DNA from: a virus
Strand: one strand, 5' to 3'
IMG/VR virus record: IMGVR_UViG_3300042895_001120
Coordinates: 1-47,998 of that record
Length of the DNA: 47,998 bases
Shown: piece after piece, positions 17,401-26,709 of the stretch
Position numbering within the stretch: the stretch's first letter is position 1
Layout of the letters: each line of letters opens with the position of its first letter
Program-made: the position numbers and the translations under genes
Notes under the pieces: model-generated
What the model was told of the DNA's origin: nothing
The model's input: only the letters and a program-made list of their open reading frames with translations
Database searches by the model: none

Positions 17401-20155
17401 TTTAGGAAATTCTTTGTTACAAGAAAACGCAACCACAATTGGTTTAGGAGTTACACCATTAAACGCTTATTCTGATTCTCGTGTTTTAGAAATAGGTGCT
17501 AATGGTATTATATGGACTGAAAATGCAACAAATCTTTACAATTCAATATCAGTTGGTTTAAATTATTATTATAATTGGGCAGGAAGTCCTTTGTATAAAA
17601 ATACAGGATTGGCTTCTACAAGATACTCTCAATATTTAGGCGAACATCAGTGGTCAAACGCTCCAAGTGGAACTGCGGGTAATGCAGTAACATTTACACA
17701 AAGAATGACTTTGACTGCAAGTGGTCAATTACTTTTGGGTACAACTGCAAGTGGTTCATATTTGTTAGATGTAAACGGAACTGGTAGGTTTACAGGTCAA
17801 GTTGTATCAAATACTCAGTTTTATGCTATTGGTACTCCTCCTGTTAATAGTGGTGCATTGATGAATATAAGAGATACTAATGCAGATGGGGCTAATGTTT
17901 CATTTGGTGGTGTATTTTTTAACTCAAGCCCCGGTACAGATTACTCAATAGGTAAACTATCTGAAAATGGTGTTGGGTTTTTACAAATTAGAAATGGCAA
18001 TAATGGTGCAGAATTATTAAGAATTGCTTCAACAGGTGCAGCGACATTCAGTTCAACTGTAAACGCTACATCTTTCACAGCAAACAACAGAACAATATTA
18101 ACAAGTGGTGGTATTTATGATAACGCTACTAATGGTAATGATATTGGTTTTGGATTTGGTGCAGGCGTTATTATTTCAACAAATGGCGTAGGAACTTATT
18201 CAGCACAAAATTTAGGTAACGCAACTTATCCTTGGTACTCTGCTACTTTTTTAAGTACAGTAACAGCAAGTTCTTTTAGTGGTGGTGTTTATCCTTACAA
18301 TAGTATATTGGGTAGTGGAGCTGATGCATCTACAGGAACTGTTTTTGCAGGATCAACAAATGGATATGTTTCTTCTATAAATGTAGCAGGAGGTGGAGCA
18401 ACTAATCCTAACACAATTATATTTAAAACTGCATCTGTTGAAAGACTACGTATTAATACAAATATAACTGATCTTACAGGTTCATTTAATATAAGTGAAA
18501 AGTTAGGAGTTACAGGTGTTGCGTCTGTTGGTGCAAAAAAACTTTCAATGGGTATTCTTGATTTGAATACAGGAGTTACTCCTACTCAATTTAAGATAAA
18601 AACAAATATTCCTTGGAATTATGGAGGTTCAGATTTTACTGTAAACATTAAAGGATTTAGATATGGAGCTTCTCAAATGGTTTCTTTATCTATTGGTTGG
18701 CATTATTACAATAGTGAGTTCTACAGTAGAAATGCTATTTCTAATGGTGCATGGTCTCCTATAATTACTCTTGCTAAAAGTTCAGATGGTTTTGTAATTA
18801 TTCATTTACCTGATCCTGGATATTGGGCAAAAATGTATGTAGAAAGTGTATTCTCTTCTAACTCTGCTGATTCTTATACCACAGGATGGACTTGGACAGA
18901 CGCAGATTTATCTGATTGTACATTAATACAAACAGTTCCTTATAAAGCTCTTGCTACACATATTACTGGTAATTCTGCAACTACATCACAAACAAACTTT
19001 ACTACTCTAACACTTAACAGTGCAGCAGTTGCAACTCAATCGTGGGTACAATCTCAGGCATATTTAACAACATACACAGATACTTTAGCATCAGTTACAG
19101 GAAGAGGTGCTACAACTTCAGTTCCAATTACCATAACAGGTAGTGAAGGAAGAGAAGTTGCAGTATATATACCATCTACATATACTACAGATGACTTAGT
19201 TTCTGGTCATGAATATGGATGGTATAGTGATCATTGGAGACTTGGTATGACTCGTTCAGGAGGTGCTGCTGGAGCTGACTTTGTTATTCAGTGGAATGGA
19301 ACTAGAAAACTTTCATTAACTAATTCAGGTGATGTTACTATTACTGGAACAATTTCTACAGTAGCTGGTAATTCTACACAATGGAATACTGCATATGGTT
19401 GGGGCAATCATGCTTCTGCAGGATATGCTACTACAGCTTATGTGACTACTCAGATTAATAACTTAATAGATGCTGCACCTGGTGCTTTAGATACATTAAA
19501 TGAATTAGCAGCAGCATTGGGAGATGATCCAAACTTTGCAACTACAGTAACTAGTAGTATTGCAGGTAAAGTTTCTAAGGCTGGTGATGTAATTACAACT
19601 AGTAATAACTATGGTCTAGTAATTGACCATAGTCCTCTATTAGATGATTTTGTTGACGCTCTTCTTTTGAGATCAACTACAAGTGGACAAAGAGCACAAA
19701 TGGGATTTGCAACTGTTGATACTGATGGAAATCATCATAGAGCATCAATAAGAGCATATAAAGGTGCTAGTAATTATGAAGGTGTATTTGGAATTGCTGT
19801 GCGTCAACCAGGTGGAACTCATTTACAAAGACTTACATTAGATTATTTAGGTAATCTAACTATTGGTGGAGCACTTACAGAATCATCTTCTCTTAAGTTA
19901 AAAGAAAACATAAACACAATTACTGGAAATTTAGAAAAAGTATTAGATTTGAGACCAGTAGCTTACAATAAAATTGGTTCTACTATTAAAGAGTTAGGAC
20001 TTATTGCAGAAGAGGTTGCTGAAACATATCCAGAGTTTGTACAATACGATGAGAATGGAGAAGCCATAGGTGTTAACTACTCACGTTTAACAACTGTACT
20101 TATAGGTGCAGTAAAAGAATTATCAGATAAAATTAAAAAACTAGAAACTAAATAA
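14483..20155 (+). CDS. Large tail fibre with C-terminal S74 intramolecular chaperone
   Basis: 1890 residues, beta-rich and nearly without cysteine. Residues about 140-270 (KAGVAINKGQAVYVTG to GEIFVKVQNGFEMKELHD) form a distinct domain common in fibre proteins of Bacteroidota phages. The WGNHA motif recurs (W674, W1634). The C-terminal 90 residues from about S1801 (SSSLKLKENI, then LGLIAEEVAETYPEFV) match the peptidase S74 chaperone domain, which trimerises the fibre and then cuts itself off at a serine near its start. So the mature fibre probably ends near residue 1800. The last residues (VKELSDKIKKLE) form the usual coiled coil. The likely role is receptor binding. It is followed, one base after the stop, by a second S74 fibre. 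Confidence 0.85.
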   Translation: MSITLVRKSQIRPLNIIRSDINTTTSGSALITKVIAGTGLTLSSTGVNPGTGDVTITLSIASASVLGGVKIGSGLSVGIDGTISVSSITWGSITGTLSTQTDLQAALDAKYNNPTGTVSQYIDGTGAYQTFPSFVSSDSLSHEVKAGVAINKGQAVYVTGADGTNMIVGLASNASESTSSKTIGLLMSTVSTNGMARVLTEGLLAGLNTNGANAGDPVWLGTGGNLIYGLLNKPSAPAHLVFIGVVTRVNTNNGEIFVKVQNGFEMKELHDYVENGVQNNYVIAYESSTSLYKPKSVATLLGYTAANDANVVHTTGNESIAGIKTFSDTTQSTSVSSGAVVVNGGVGITKNLYVGGDINIAGNLTIGGTSTIVNAQNLSVSDNMIYLNNGIQTTITNVVGNGSTVVYTTLESHNYTAGMLVTISGVDPSVYNLTNQTITAVSTNSFTIAFGVVGLYVSGGTARAKTSVNPDLGFAGGYNDGTYAHTGLFRDATDNTWKFFKGYTPEPDASPFIDTSHGSFAYADLRAYNITGNSFVKAGGTSVQFLKADGSIDSNTYATQTYVTTAISQIPSPTISVQQVNIAGTATESYSGINILQFDEDSGFDVTNPSAGIAKVAMNSTFKYWKVDGVQKLTAVGLDTVNFVSGSGISITANGSASPQELTISVSGYNNANWDTAFGWGNHAGLYLPLTGNHTRTGTVYNIGTFSIGQNTNGTAVIDAYGTFAYFGCNTASNGMAIGPSGAATFSSSVTATSFSNAGLQSGEVFNATKSNAGYFVGYLQNTSATGYGLYIQNGSNSLPAIRISNAAGTVNAINLYGSGIAEFGSTVTSGGNFELTSATTGLKSNFYDTNFYASNASYWNVTSSAAATGGALLFKKGYEGTTKGYVYWDGDGFGLLNNLGGWSVRVNYGGSYGGSLYGNWESSGTFTAVSLIKSGGTSTQYLMADGSTSTLTNPITGTGTTNYLPKFTGASALGNSLLQENATTIGLGVTPLNAYSDSRVLEIGANGIIWTENATNLYNSISVGLNYYYNWAGSPLYKNTGLASTRYSQYLGEHQWSNAPSGTAGNAVTFTQRMTLTASGQLLLGTTASGSYLLDVNGTGRFTGQVVSNTQFYAIGTPPVNSGALMNIRDTNADGANVSFGGVFFNSSPGTDYSIGKLSENGVGFLQIRNGNNGAELLRIASTGAATFSSTVNATSFTANNRTILTSGGIYDNATNGNDIGFGFGAGVIISTNGVGTYSAQNLGNATYPWYSATFLSTVTASSFSGGVYPYNSILGSGADASTGTVFAGSTNGYVSSINVAGGGATNPNTIIFKTASVERLRINTNITDLTGSFNISEKLGVTGVASVGAKKLSMGILDLNTGVTPTQFKIKTNIPWNYGGSDFTVNIKGFRYGASQMVSLSIGWHYYNSEFYSRNAISNGAWSPIITLAKSSDGFVIIHLPDPGYWAKMYVESVFSSNSADSYTTGWTWTDADLSDCTLIQTVPYKALATHITGNSATTSQTNFTTLTLNSAAVATQSWVQSQAYLTTYTDTLASVTGRGATTSVPITITGSEGREVAVYIPSTYTTDDLVSGHEYGWYSDHWRLGMTRSGGAAGADFVIQWNGTRKLSLTNSGDVTITGTISTVAGNSTQWNTAYGWGNHASAGYATTAYVTTQINNLIDAAPGALDTLNELAAALGDDPNFATTVTSSIAGKVSKAGDVITTSNNYGLVIDHSPLLDDFVDALLLRSTTSGQRAQMGFATVDTDGNHHRASIRAYKGASNYEGVFGIAVRQPGGTHLQRLTLDYLGNLTIGGALTESSSLKLKENINTITGNLEKVLDLRPVAYNKIGSTIKELGLIAEEVAETYPEFVQYDENGEAIGVNYSRLTTVLIGAVKELSDKIKKLETK

Positions 20156-20156
20156 T

Positions 20157-23100
20157 ATGGCTATTTTATTACTTGGTACAACAATAGGTGGATATGCTGC
20201 CATACATGCTGGAAACATTGCTTCTCAGTCAGTTAACTATGCCAATACATCAGGATCTACAACAGGTTCTGCTACATCTTTATTAAGTCCAAATGGAGGA
20301 ACTGTTGTTGCTGCAGACAGTGCAATGCCTGCATCAGGTCATTCATTTATACACACTTTAGCATTAGGGCCTGGAGGTAATGATGGTCATATTTTAGGTA
20401 TGACATGGTCAGGTACTACTTCTGTTTATGGTGCACAAATTTGGTTAGATACTGACCCTACTAAAAGAATGGCTGTTAGGGGTAGGACTAATGCTGGAGT
20501 ATGGACATCTTGGGCAGAGGTATTAACAGATGCAAATTATAATAATTACGCACCTACCCTAACAGGTACTAATGCAAGTGGGACTTGGGGGATTGATGTT
20601 AGTGGTACTGCTCAATATTTTGCTAACAATTACATTGGAACAGCTAATGCTAATAGTATATGGAGAGCAGGTTCTTATACTTTCTTTAATGGAGTTAATG
20701 TTCCTGCAGGTGATTTTGGATTAATTTCTTTTCCTACATGGAGTTCTACTGATGCTAATAGTAGATATAATCTTCAACTTGGTTCACTAATTGGTGGTCC
20801 ATTATTATATAGATCTACCAATATTAGTGGAGCTGCAAGTTGGGCTACAATGCTTTCTGATGCTAACTACAACTCTTATTCTCCAACTTTAACAGGTACA
20901 GGAGCGTCAGGAACGTGGGGTATTAGCATTACAGGTAATTCATATTACTCAAGCTATGCTGGTCAAGCAGATACTTTAGATGGTTATGATTCAAGTTCAT
21001 TTGTAAAAACATTAGCCACTTTAACTGGAAATATAGATTCAGATTACGGAGAATGTTTTGTAACATTTGACCCTATCCCAAGTGGCACACCACCTTTATC
21101 TTCTCCAAACATTAGAACAATTAATGTTGGTAATAGTTATAGTAGAAGAACTCAATTAGCTTTTGATTATGCTTCAGATACGGCATTTTTTAGAAGAAGA
21201 ACAGAAGCTGGTTGGTTTACTTGGCGTGAGTTTATACATTCTGGTAACATTGGTTCACAATCTGTAAGCTATGCAACTACAGCAGGTTCAGCACCAAATG
21301 GTAGTAATGTAAATAATTTTTATGATGCTACTGCTGGTAATGGTTATGGATTTAGATTCTGGAGTGGAAGTGACGCATATAAAATAAGTATGGGTGCATC
21401 TTCATTGTACTACTATGGACCAGTTACTGACTACTCTATCAAAATGCAAATGAATAATGAAGATACAGGTAGAGGATTCACATGGGGAAGACAATCTTTT
21501 GCTCCTATTGCTGCACTTAACTCTACTTCTGGTGACATGCAAATTGCAGGTTCATTTACAGCTAATTTAATAATTAAATCAGGTGGTACATCTTCTCAAT
21601 TCTTAAAAGCAGATGGAACTGTTGATTCAACAGCTTATGTTCCACCTTCAAGAACATTAACAATAAACGGTGTAACACAAGATTTATCAGCTAGTAGATC
21701 ATTTACAGTTACAGCATCAGATCCTACAAAACTTCCTTTAGCAGGAGGAACCCTTACAGGTGCTTTAATAGGAACAAGTGGAGTATTTACTTCAACACTA
21801 AAAAGTAGAAAGTCTCAGACTAATGGTAACTATACTACTGCTGCTCTTTGGACTGAATCTTATGATGAAACTACAACAGGTATAGCATTTCACATTAGTG
21901 GTATTCTTGGTAAGTTCTTAGAAATGAGAATGGATGGTATTCTTTATTGGCATGGTGATCAAGTTGTTACAAATTCAGGAACATGGGCTATTAATGTTAC
22001 AGGTTCATCTGCTACAACAGGTTCTATTTCAGGATACAATAATCCAGCAGTACCTGCAACAGGAAGTACAATAGTATATAGAGATCCTAGTGGTCATATT
22101 TATGGATATTATGGATTTTATTCTTACATAAACACAACAGATGATGTAAGTACAGGAGCAATAACTCATATCATAGCAAAGTTTGGAGATAATTATCACC
22201 GTTCTGCAACAGCTGCTAAAGTTCAAGCCTTTTTAGGTCTTGGATCTAATGCTTATACATCTACTTCTTTTTTACCACTTTCAGGTGGTACAATAACAGG
22301 TAAGTTACAAATCAATGCTAACTGGGGTGGAACTAATCCAGAAAAATTTACAATTCGTGGAGAGTATCCATCAATTGTATTAAGAAGTACAAATCAAGAT
22401 TGTAACTGGCTTATTCATAATGATGGTACTTTGGCTTTTTATTATGCAGGTCAAACAGATAGTGATGCATGGACTAGAAAAATGTATATTAATAGTTCTG
22501 GTGTATTATATGTAAATGATAGTATTGCTTTAACTGCTGCTAATTATAACTCTTACTCTCCCACTCTTACTGGAACAGGTGCAAGTGGAACATGGGGTAT
22601 AAGTGTTTCTGGTAACGCAGGTACAGTTACAAATGGTGTGTACACAAACGTTACAAACACAATTGTAAATGGTGATGCTACTGCCTTAATACTTTATGGA
22701 GCTGGCACATACAATGCTGCTGCTGCGTTGCATCTTGGTGGTTGGTCAACAGATACAACATACGCTAGAATTAGAACTTCTAATGGTAACTTACACTTAG
22801 ATTCAAGAGGTGCAACTGGATATGACATATACTTTAATCATTATTCAGGTGGTGATATGTATTTTGGTAATGGTGGTGGAACTGTTTATATATATGGTGG
22901 TAGACTAAGACATTCTAATGAAACTCCTTATATTTATAATAGTGGTACATGGGGTATTAGTACAACAGGTAACGCTGCTACTGCAACATATGCAACAAAC
23001 GCAGGAAATGCTGATACAATTGATGATTGGGGATTTAGAAATACAGGATCCAATTCTGCAACAGCACCTGACACAATTGATAGTAATGGTATAAGTTATA

Positions 23101-26100
23101 CAGGCGTAGCATTATTGGGTCAAACAGATGGTGCATTATATTCTCAAAGACATAGTACACCTTGGCAACATCAAATATTTGGTGATTATAGAACAGGACA
23201 AATTGCTGTAAGAGGTAAAAATAATGGTACATGGCAAGCTTGGAGAACTGTTTTAGATTCAGTAAATTATACTTCTTATTCTCCTTCATTAACAGGATCA
23301 GGAGCAACAGGCACTTGGGGTATTAGCATCACTGGTAATTCAGCTACAACATCACAAAGAAGTTTTAGTGGAGATATATCTACAAGTGGTATGGGTCGTT
23401 TTACTGGATGGTATAATGGAAATGCTGCAGAAGGTTTAGCTGCTGAGATTGGAGTATCAGGTGGTGAAGCTTATATTATTGCTTACAATAGAGCTACAGC
23501 TGTTTATGGTACTTTAAATTTAGAAGCATCTAATTCTAATTTACGCATTAGTGGTTCAACAGTTAACGTAACAAGTGGTACGTTACAACAAGGAGGCAAT
23601 CAAGTTTTACATGCTGGTAACTACAATTCATACGCACCAACATTAACTGGTACTGGTGCTTCTGGAACATGGGGTATTTCAATTACAGGTAATGCTGTTA
23701 CTGCTAACAGTGCTGCATACGCTTCTAACGCTGGTAATGCTGCATCAGTATCAAGTATAACATCAAATACTGGGTTAATAAGAGATAGACTTGCAGCTTC
23801 TGCTAATATAGATGCTCTTACAACAAGTAACTTTAGAACTACATTATTTGGTGCTTCTACTAGTGGTTATCAAATATCAACAGCAAGATGGAATACTACA
23901 CCAACTGCATTACCAGGTCAGAATTCTTATGGTACTATGATTGCATGGGCAGGAGCTGATACTCATGGTTTCTTAGCTCTAGATTATAGTAGTGCTAACG
24001 CAACAGTTGGTGGTGGTAGTGTGGATGCTATCACATGGTCAAAGAAATTAGCATTTGCAGATGGTACAGGAGTAAGTGGAACTTGGGCTATAAACATTAC
24101 AGGAAATGCAACATATGCATTAAACTCAACTAGATTATATGCTTCTGATGCTCCATATACTTATGGTGGAACTGCTCCATATTATATGTACATGAACTAT
24201 GATGGTGGTAGTTATTGGGAACTTAAAGTTTCTCCAGCTACTCCAGCAGGTGTACGTGTGGCTTATGCAAATATTGCAGGAAGTGCAAGTGTTGCTGGTA
24301 CAGCTTCACAAGTAACAATTAACTATAATAATAATTCTAATTCAACTTATCAGTTGCTATGGGGTGATGGTAACTATGTTTATGGAACAAGTGCAGTTTA
24401 TGTAAACCCTTTTACCGATGTTATCTACGCAAAAGGTGGATATGTAAGTCCTGGAAATGCGTGGGGAACTAATGATTCTGCATTCTTTCCAAATGGTATT
24501 ACAACTGCAGGTAATGACAACTGGGTATATGGTCATACTTATATAGCTCAAGCTCCTGCTAATGGAGCAGGTCATGAATATCATACTGATGGTTCTGAAT
24601 ATCATAAAACTACTGTTAATACAGTAGCTCATGGTCAATCAGGTAAATGGTTAACAACACAATCAGCAGGAGGTAATTATATTCCTTATAGTTTTGAAGC
24701 TTCTAATGGAGACCACTCTTATGGAATTATTGCAAGATTTCATATTGCAAGTAATCTTGGTTCTGACAGACCATCTATTATGTTTAGTAGTGGGTATAGC
24801 AGTACACGTTGGAATATAGGTTATTGTTATTATGATGACCAATTCCGTGTTACTCAAAACATGGGATTAGCTCCAAATGGAACTGATGGTACATGGGGAT
24901 CAGAAAGATTTAGAATAGATACTTCTGGAAATACTTATGCTGCTATTGGTGGCACATTGTATGCAAACGGAAGTGCTGTCATAACCTCAGCAAATATTGG
25001 ATCTCAATCTGTAAATTATGCTACTACTGCAGGCACTGCAGGCACTGCAGATGCTGTTGCATGGGCAAATGTGACTAGTAAACCACTTGAAATATTTAAT
25101 TACGATGGGTGGGTAAATTCTCCAGGTTATAATGCTAATACTATTGCTGGAAATAAATCTGGCTTTACTTATAGTAATAATGCACCATATACAGGCCCTT
25201 TAACACATTTTGCTGCTAGTGGATATGGATTACAATTTAATGCATCTTATGGTGGTGGAGGAACTGGTCTTGCATTCAGAACTAGAAATGGTGATGAAGC
25301 TATATTTAATCCATGGAGAGTTTTACTTAATAGTGCAAACTATACAGCTTACGCACCTTCTCTTACAGGAAGTGGAGCAAGTGGTATTTGGAGTATTAAA
25401 CTTAGAGGTATTGATAACACCTATGCAAATGGATTATTACAATCAGGAGCAGGTCGTACAGATGATGCTGCAGGAGATACTTGGATATTTTCAGATTCAT
25501 TAGGAAGTGATACAAACAAGTGGGGTATTAAACATAACCAATTAAGTAATCTCATTGAATTTTGGGGAGACAATAGTGTTAAGGTTACTATTAATCAAGC
25601 AGATGGAAACGTAACAGCAGCATCTTTTAGTGGAGCAGGAACAGGATTAACAGGAACAGCATCTGGTTTAAGTATTGGAGGCAGTTCTGGTTCAGTTGCG
25701 TGGGGTAACATAACATCAAGACCTGATTGGATGACAAGTCCTTCTTTAATTGCAACTCATTCAAATGCTAACTCACAAGTTAATAGTGGATTTTATGAAA
25801 ATGGTGGTGGTGGTACTAACTGGCCTAGTGCTACTTGGTATAACTCTATTAACGTAAGACATAGTAATCAAGCTAACTACCATGGTTTTCAAATAGCTAT
25901 GAGTTATTATGACAATCAATTATGGTTTAGAAGTTATAAAGGTACTGGTACTTTTGAAACATGGGTATACGCAATTTCTAGTGGAAATATTGCAAGTCAA
26001 TCTGTTGCTTATGCAACTAATGCAGGTACATTAGGAACATATGCTAATACTACATTTGTAGGTAAAAATGGTAATACATATTATCAAGCAGATACATGGA

Positions 26101-26708
26101 TTCAATTTAATGCTAGTACTGGTTTATACTGGCCATCATATTATGGTGCTCACTTACAAGCCAATGATATAAGTAACTATACTCAACTAGCAATAAAAGG
26201 TACTAAAGGTGGTTACAGTGGTATATACGATAATAATAGTGGTGTACATGGAATAATGTATGATGCTGCTGGTAATGGTGGTATATATAGACAAGCAAGT
26301 ACTAAATGGTATTTATATTATAATTTAGGTAATTCTTGTATGGGCATCAATGGTACAACTACTTCAATACTATATGGTATGTATGTAACTGGTGCAATAT
26401 ATTCAACAGGTGACATCGTAGCATATTCTGACGTAAGAAAGAAAACTGATATTGTTACAATTGACAGTGCAATTTCTAAAGTAAAAGAAATGAGAGGTGT
26501 ATTCTATACCAGAATAGATGATGAAGAAAAGGTTAGACAGGTGGGGGTAATTGCTCAAGAAATGAATGAGGTATTACCAGAAGCTGTTACTTATGCTTCT
26601 GACATTGATGAGTATGGTGTAAAATATGGTAACATAGTAGGTGTTCTGATAGAAGCAATAAAAGAACAACAAAAAGAAATTGATGAACTTAAAGCTAAAT
26701 TAAACTAA
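20157..26708 (+). CDS. Very large tail fibre with pyocin-knob-like modules and S74 chaperone
   Basis: 2183 residues. The N-terminus starts with a strand segment (MAILLLGTTIGGYAAIHAGN). The body alternates modules ending WxxWxExxHSGN or similar (pyocin-knob-like: TWFTWREFIHSGN-type at several places) with a repeat of about 25 residues whose core is LTGTGASGTWGISITGN. Six fuller copies start near residues 126, 236, 795, 1036, 1154 and 1727. The C-terminal domain begins near S2091-D2092 (YSDVRKKTDI, then VGVIAQEMNEVLPEAV), a classical S74 chaperone with final coiled coil (EQQKEIDELKAKL). It is presumably a trimeric receptor-binding fibre matured by self-cleavage. The TAA-T-ATG junction with the preceding gene suggests coupled translation. 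Confidence 0.85.
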   Translation: MAILLLGTTIGGYAAIHAGNIASQSVNYANTSGSTTGSATSLLSPNGGTVVAADSAMPASGHSFIHTLALGPGGNDGHILGMTWSGTTSVYGAQIWLDTDPTKRMAVRGRTNAGVWTSWAEVLTDANYNNYAPTLTGTNASGTWGIDVSGTAQYFANNYIGTANANSIWRAGSYTFFNGVNVPAGDFGLISFPTWSSTDANSRYNLQLGSLIGGPLLYRSTNISGAASWATMLSDANYNSYSPTLTGTGASGTWGISITGNSYYSSYAGQADTLDGYDSSSFVKTLATLTGNIDSDYGECFVTFDPIPSGTPPLSSPNIRTINVGNSYSRRTQLAFDYASDTAFFRRRTEAGWFTWREFIHSGNIGSQSVSYATTAGSAPNGSNVNNFYDATAGNGYGFRFWSGSDAYKISMGASSLYYYGPVTDYSIKMQMNNEDTGRGFTWGRQSFAPIAALNSTSGDMQIAGSFTANLIIKSGGTSSQFLKADGTVDSTAYVPPSRTLTINGVTQDLSASRSFTVTASDPTKLPLAGGTLTGALIGTSGVFTSTLKSRKSQTNGNYTTAALWTESYDETTTGIAFHISGILGKFLEMRMDGILYWHGDQVVTNSGTWAINVTGSSATTGSISGYNNPAVPATGSTIVYRDPSGHIYGYYGFYSYINTTDDVSTGAITHIIAKFGDNYHRSATAAKVQAFLGLGSNAYTSTSFLPLSGGTITGKLQINANWGGTNPEKFTIRGEYPSIVLRSTNQDCNWLIHNDGTLAFYYAGQTDSDAWTRKMYINSSGVLYVNDSIALTAANYNSYSPTLTGTGASGTWGISVSGNAGTVTNGVYTNVTNTIVNGDATALILYGAGTYNAAAALHLGGWSTDTTYARIRTSNGNLHLDSRGATGYDIYFNHYSGGDMYFGNGGGTVYIYGGRLRHSNETPYIYNSGTWGISTTGNAATATYATNAGNADTIDDWGFRNTGSNSATAPDTIDSNGISYTGVALLGQTDGALYSQRHSTPWQHQIFGDYRTGQIAVRGKNNGTWQAWRTVLDSVNYTSYSPSLTGSGATGTWGISITGNSATTSQRSFSGDISTSGMGRFTGWYNGNAAEGLAAEIGVSGGEAYIIAYNRATAVYGTLNLEASNSNLRISGSTVNVTSGTLQQGGNQVLHAGNYNSYAPTLTGTGASGTWGISITGNAVTANSAAYASNAGNAASVSSITSNTGLIRDRLAASANIDALTTSNFRTTLFGASTSGYQISTARWNTTPTALPGQNSYGTMIAWAGADTHGFLALDYSSANATVGGGSVDAITWSKKLAFADGTGVSGTWAINITGNATYALNSTRLYASDAPYTYGGTAPYYMYMNYDGGSYWELKVSPATPAGVRVAYANIAGSASVAGTASQVTINYNNNSNSTYQLLWGDGNYVYGTSAVYVNPFTDVIYAKGGYVSPGNAWGTNDSAFFPNGITTAGNDNWVYGHTYIAQAPANGAGHEYHTDGSEYHKTTVNTVAHGQSGKWLTTQSAGGNYIPYSFEASNGDHSYGIIARFHIASNLGSDRPSIMFSSGYSSTRWNIGYCYYDDQFRVTQNMGLAPNGTDGTWGSERFRIDTSGNTYAAIGGTLYANGSAVITSANIGSQSVNYATTAGTAGTADAVAWANVTSKPLEIFNYDGWVNSPGYNANTIAGNKSGFTYSNNAPYTGPLTHFAASGYGLQFNASYGGGGTGLAFRTRNGDEAIFNPWRVLLNSANYTAYAPSLTGSGASGIWSIKLRGIDNTYANGLLQSGAGRTDDAAGDTWIFSDSLGSDTNKWGIKHNQLSNLIEFWGDNSVKVTINQADGNVTAASFSGAGTGLTGTASGLSIGGSSGSVAWGNITSRPDWMTSPSLIATHSNANSQVNSGFYENGGGGTNWPSATWYNSINVRHSNQANYHGFQIAMSYYDNQLWFRSYKGTGTFETWVYAISSGNIASQSVAYATNAGTLGTYANTTFVGKNGNTYYQADTWIQFNASTGLYWPSYYGAHLQANDISNYTQLAIKGTKGGYSGIYDNNSGVHGIMYDAAGNGGIYRQASTKWYLYYNLGNSCMGINGTTTSILYGMYVTGAIYSTGDIVAYSDVRKKTDIVTIDSAISKVKEMRGVFYTRIDDEEKVRQVGVIAQEMNEVLPEAVTYASDIDEYGVKYGNIVGVLIEAIKEQQKEIDELKAKLN
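20532..25409 (+). repeat. Six-copy protein-level repeat inside the second S74 fibre
   Basis: Copies start at about 20532, 20862, 22539, 23262, 23616 and 25335. Each encodes N-Y-(N/T)-x-Y-(S/A)-P-(T/S)-L-T-G followed by GASGTWGI-type residues and ITGN. Copies are unevenly spaced (330 to over 1600 bases), with unrelated knob modules between. Shorter remnants (SGTWAINVTG, SGTWGISTTG) occur elsewhere in the gene. The pattern fits module duplication and shuffling. Confidence 0.75.
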
Positions 26709-26709
26709 T

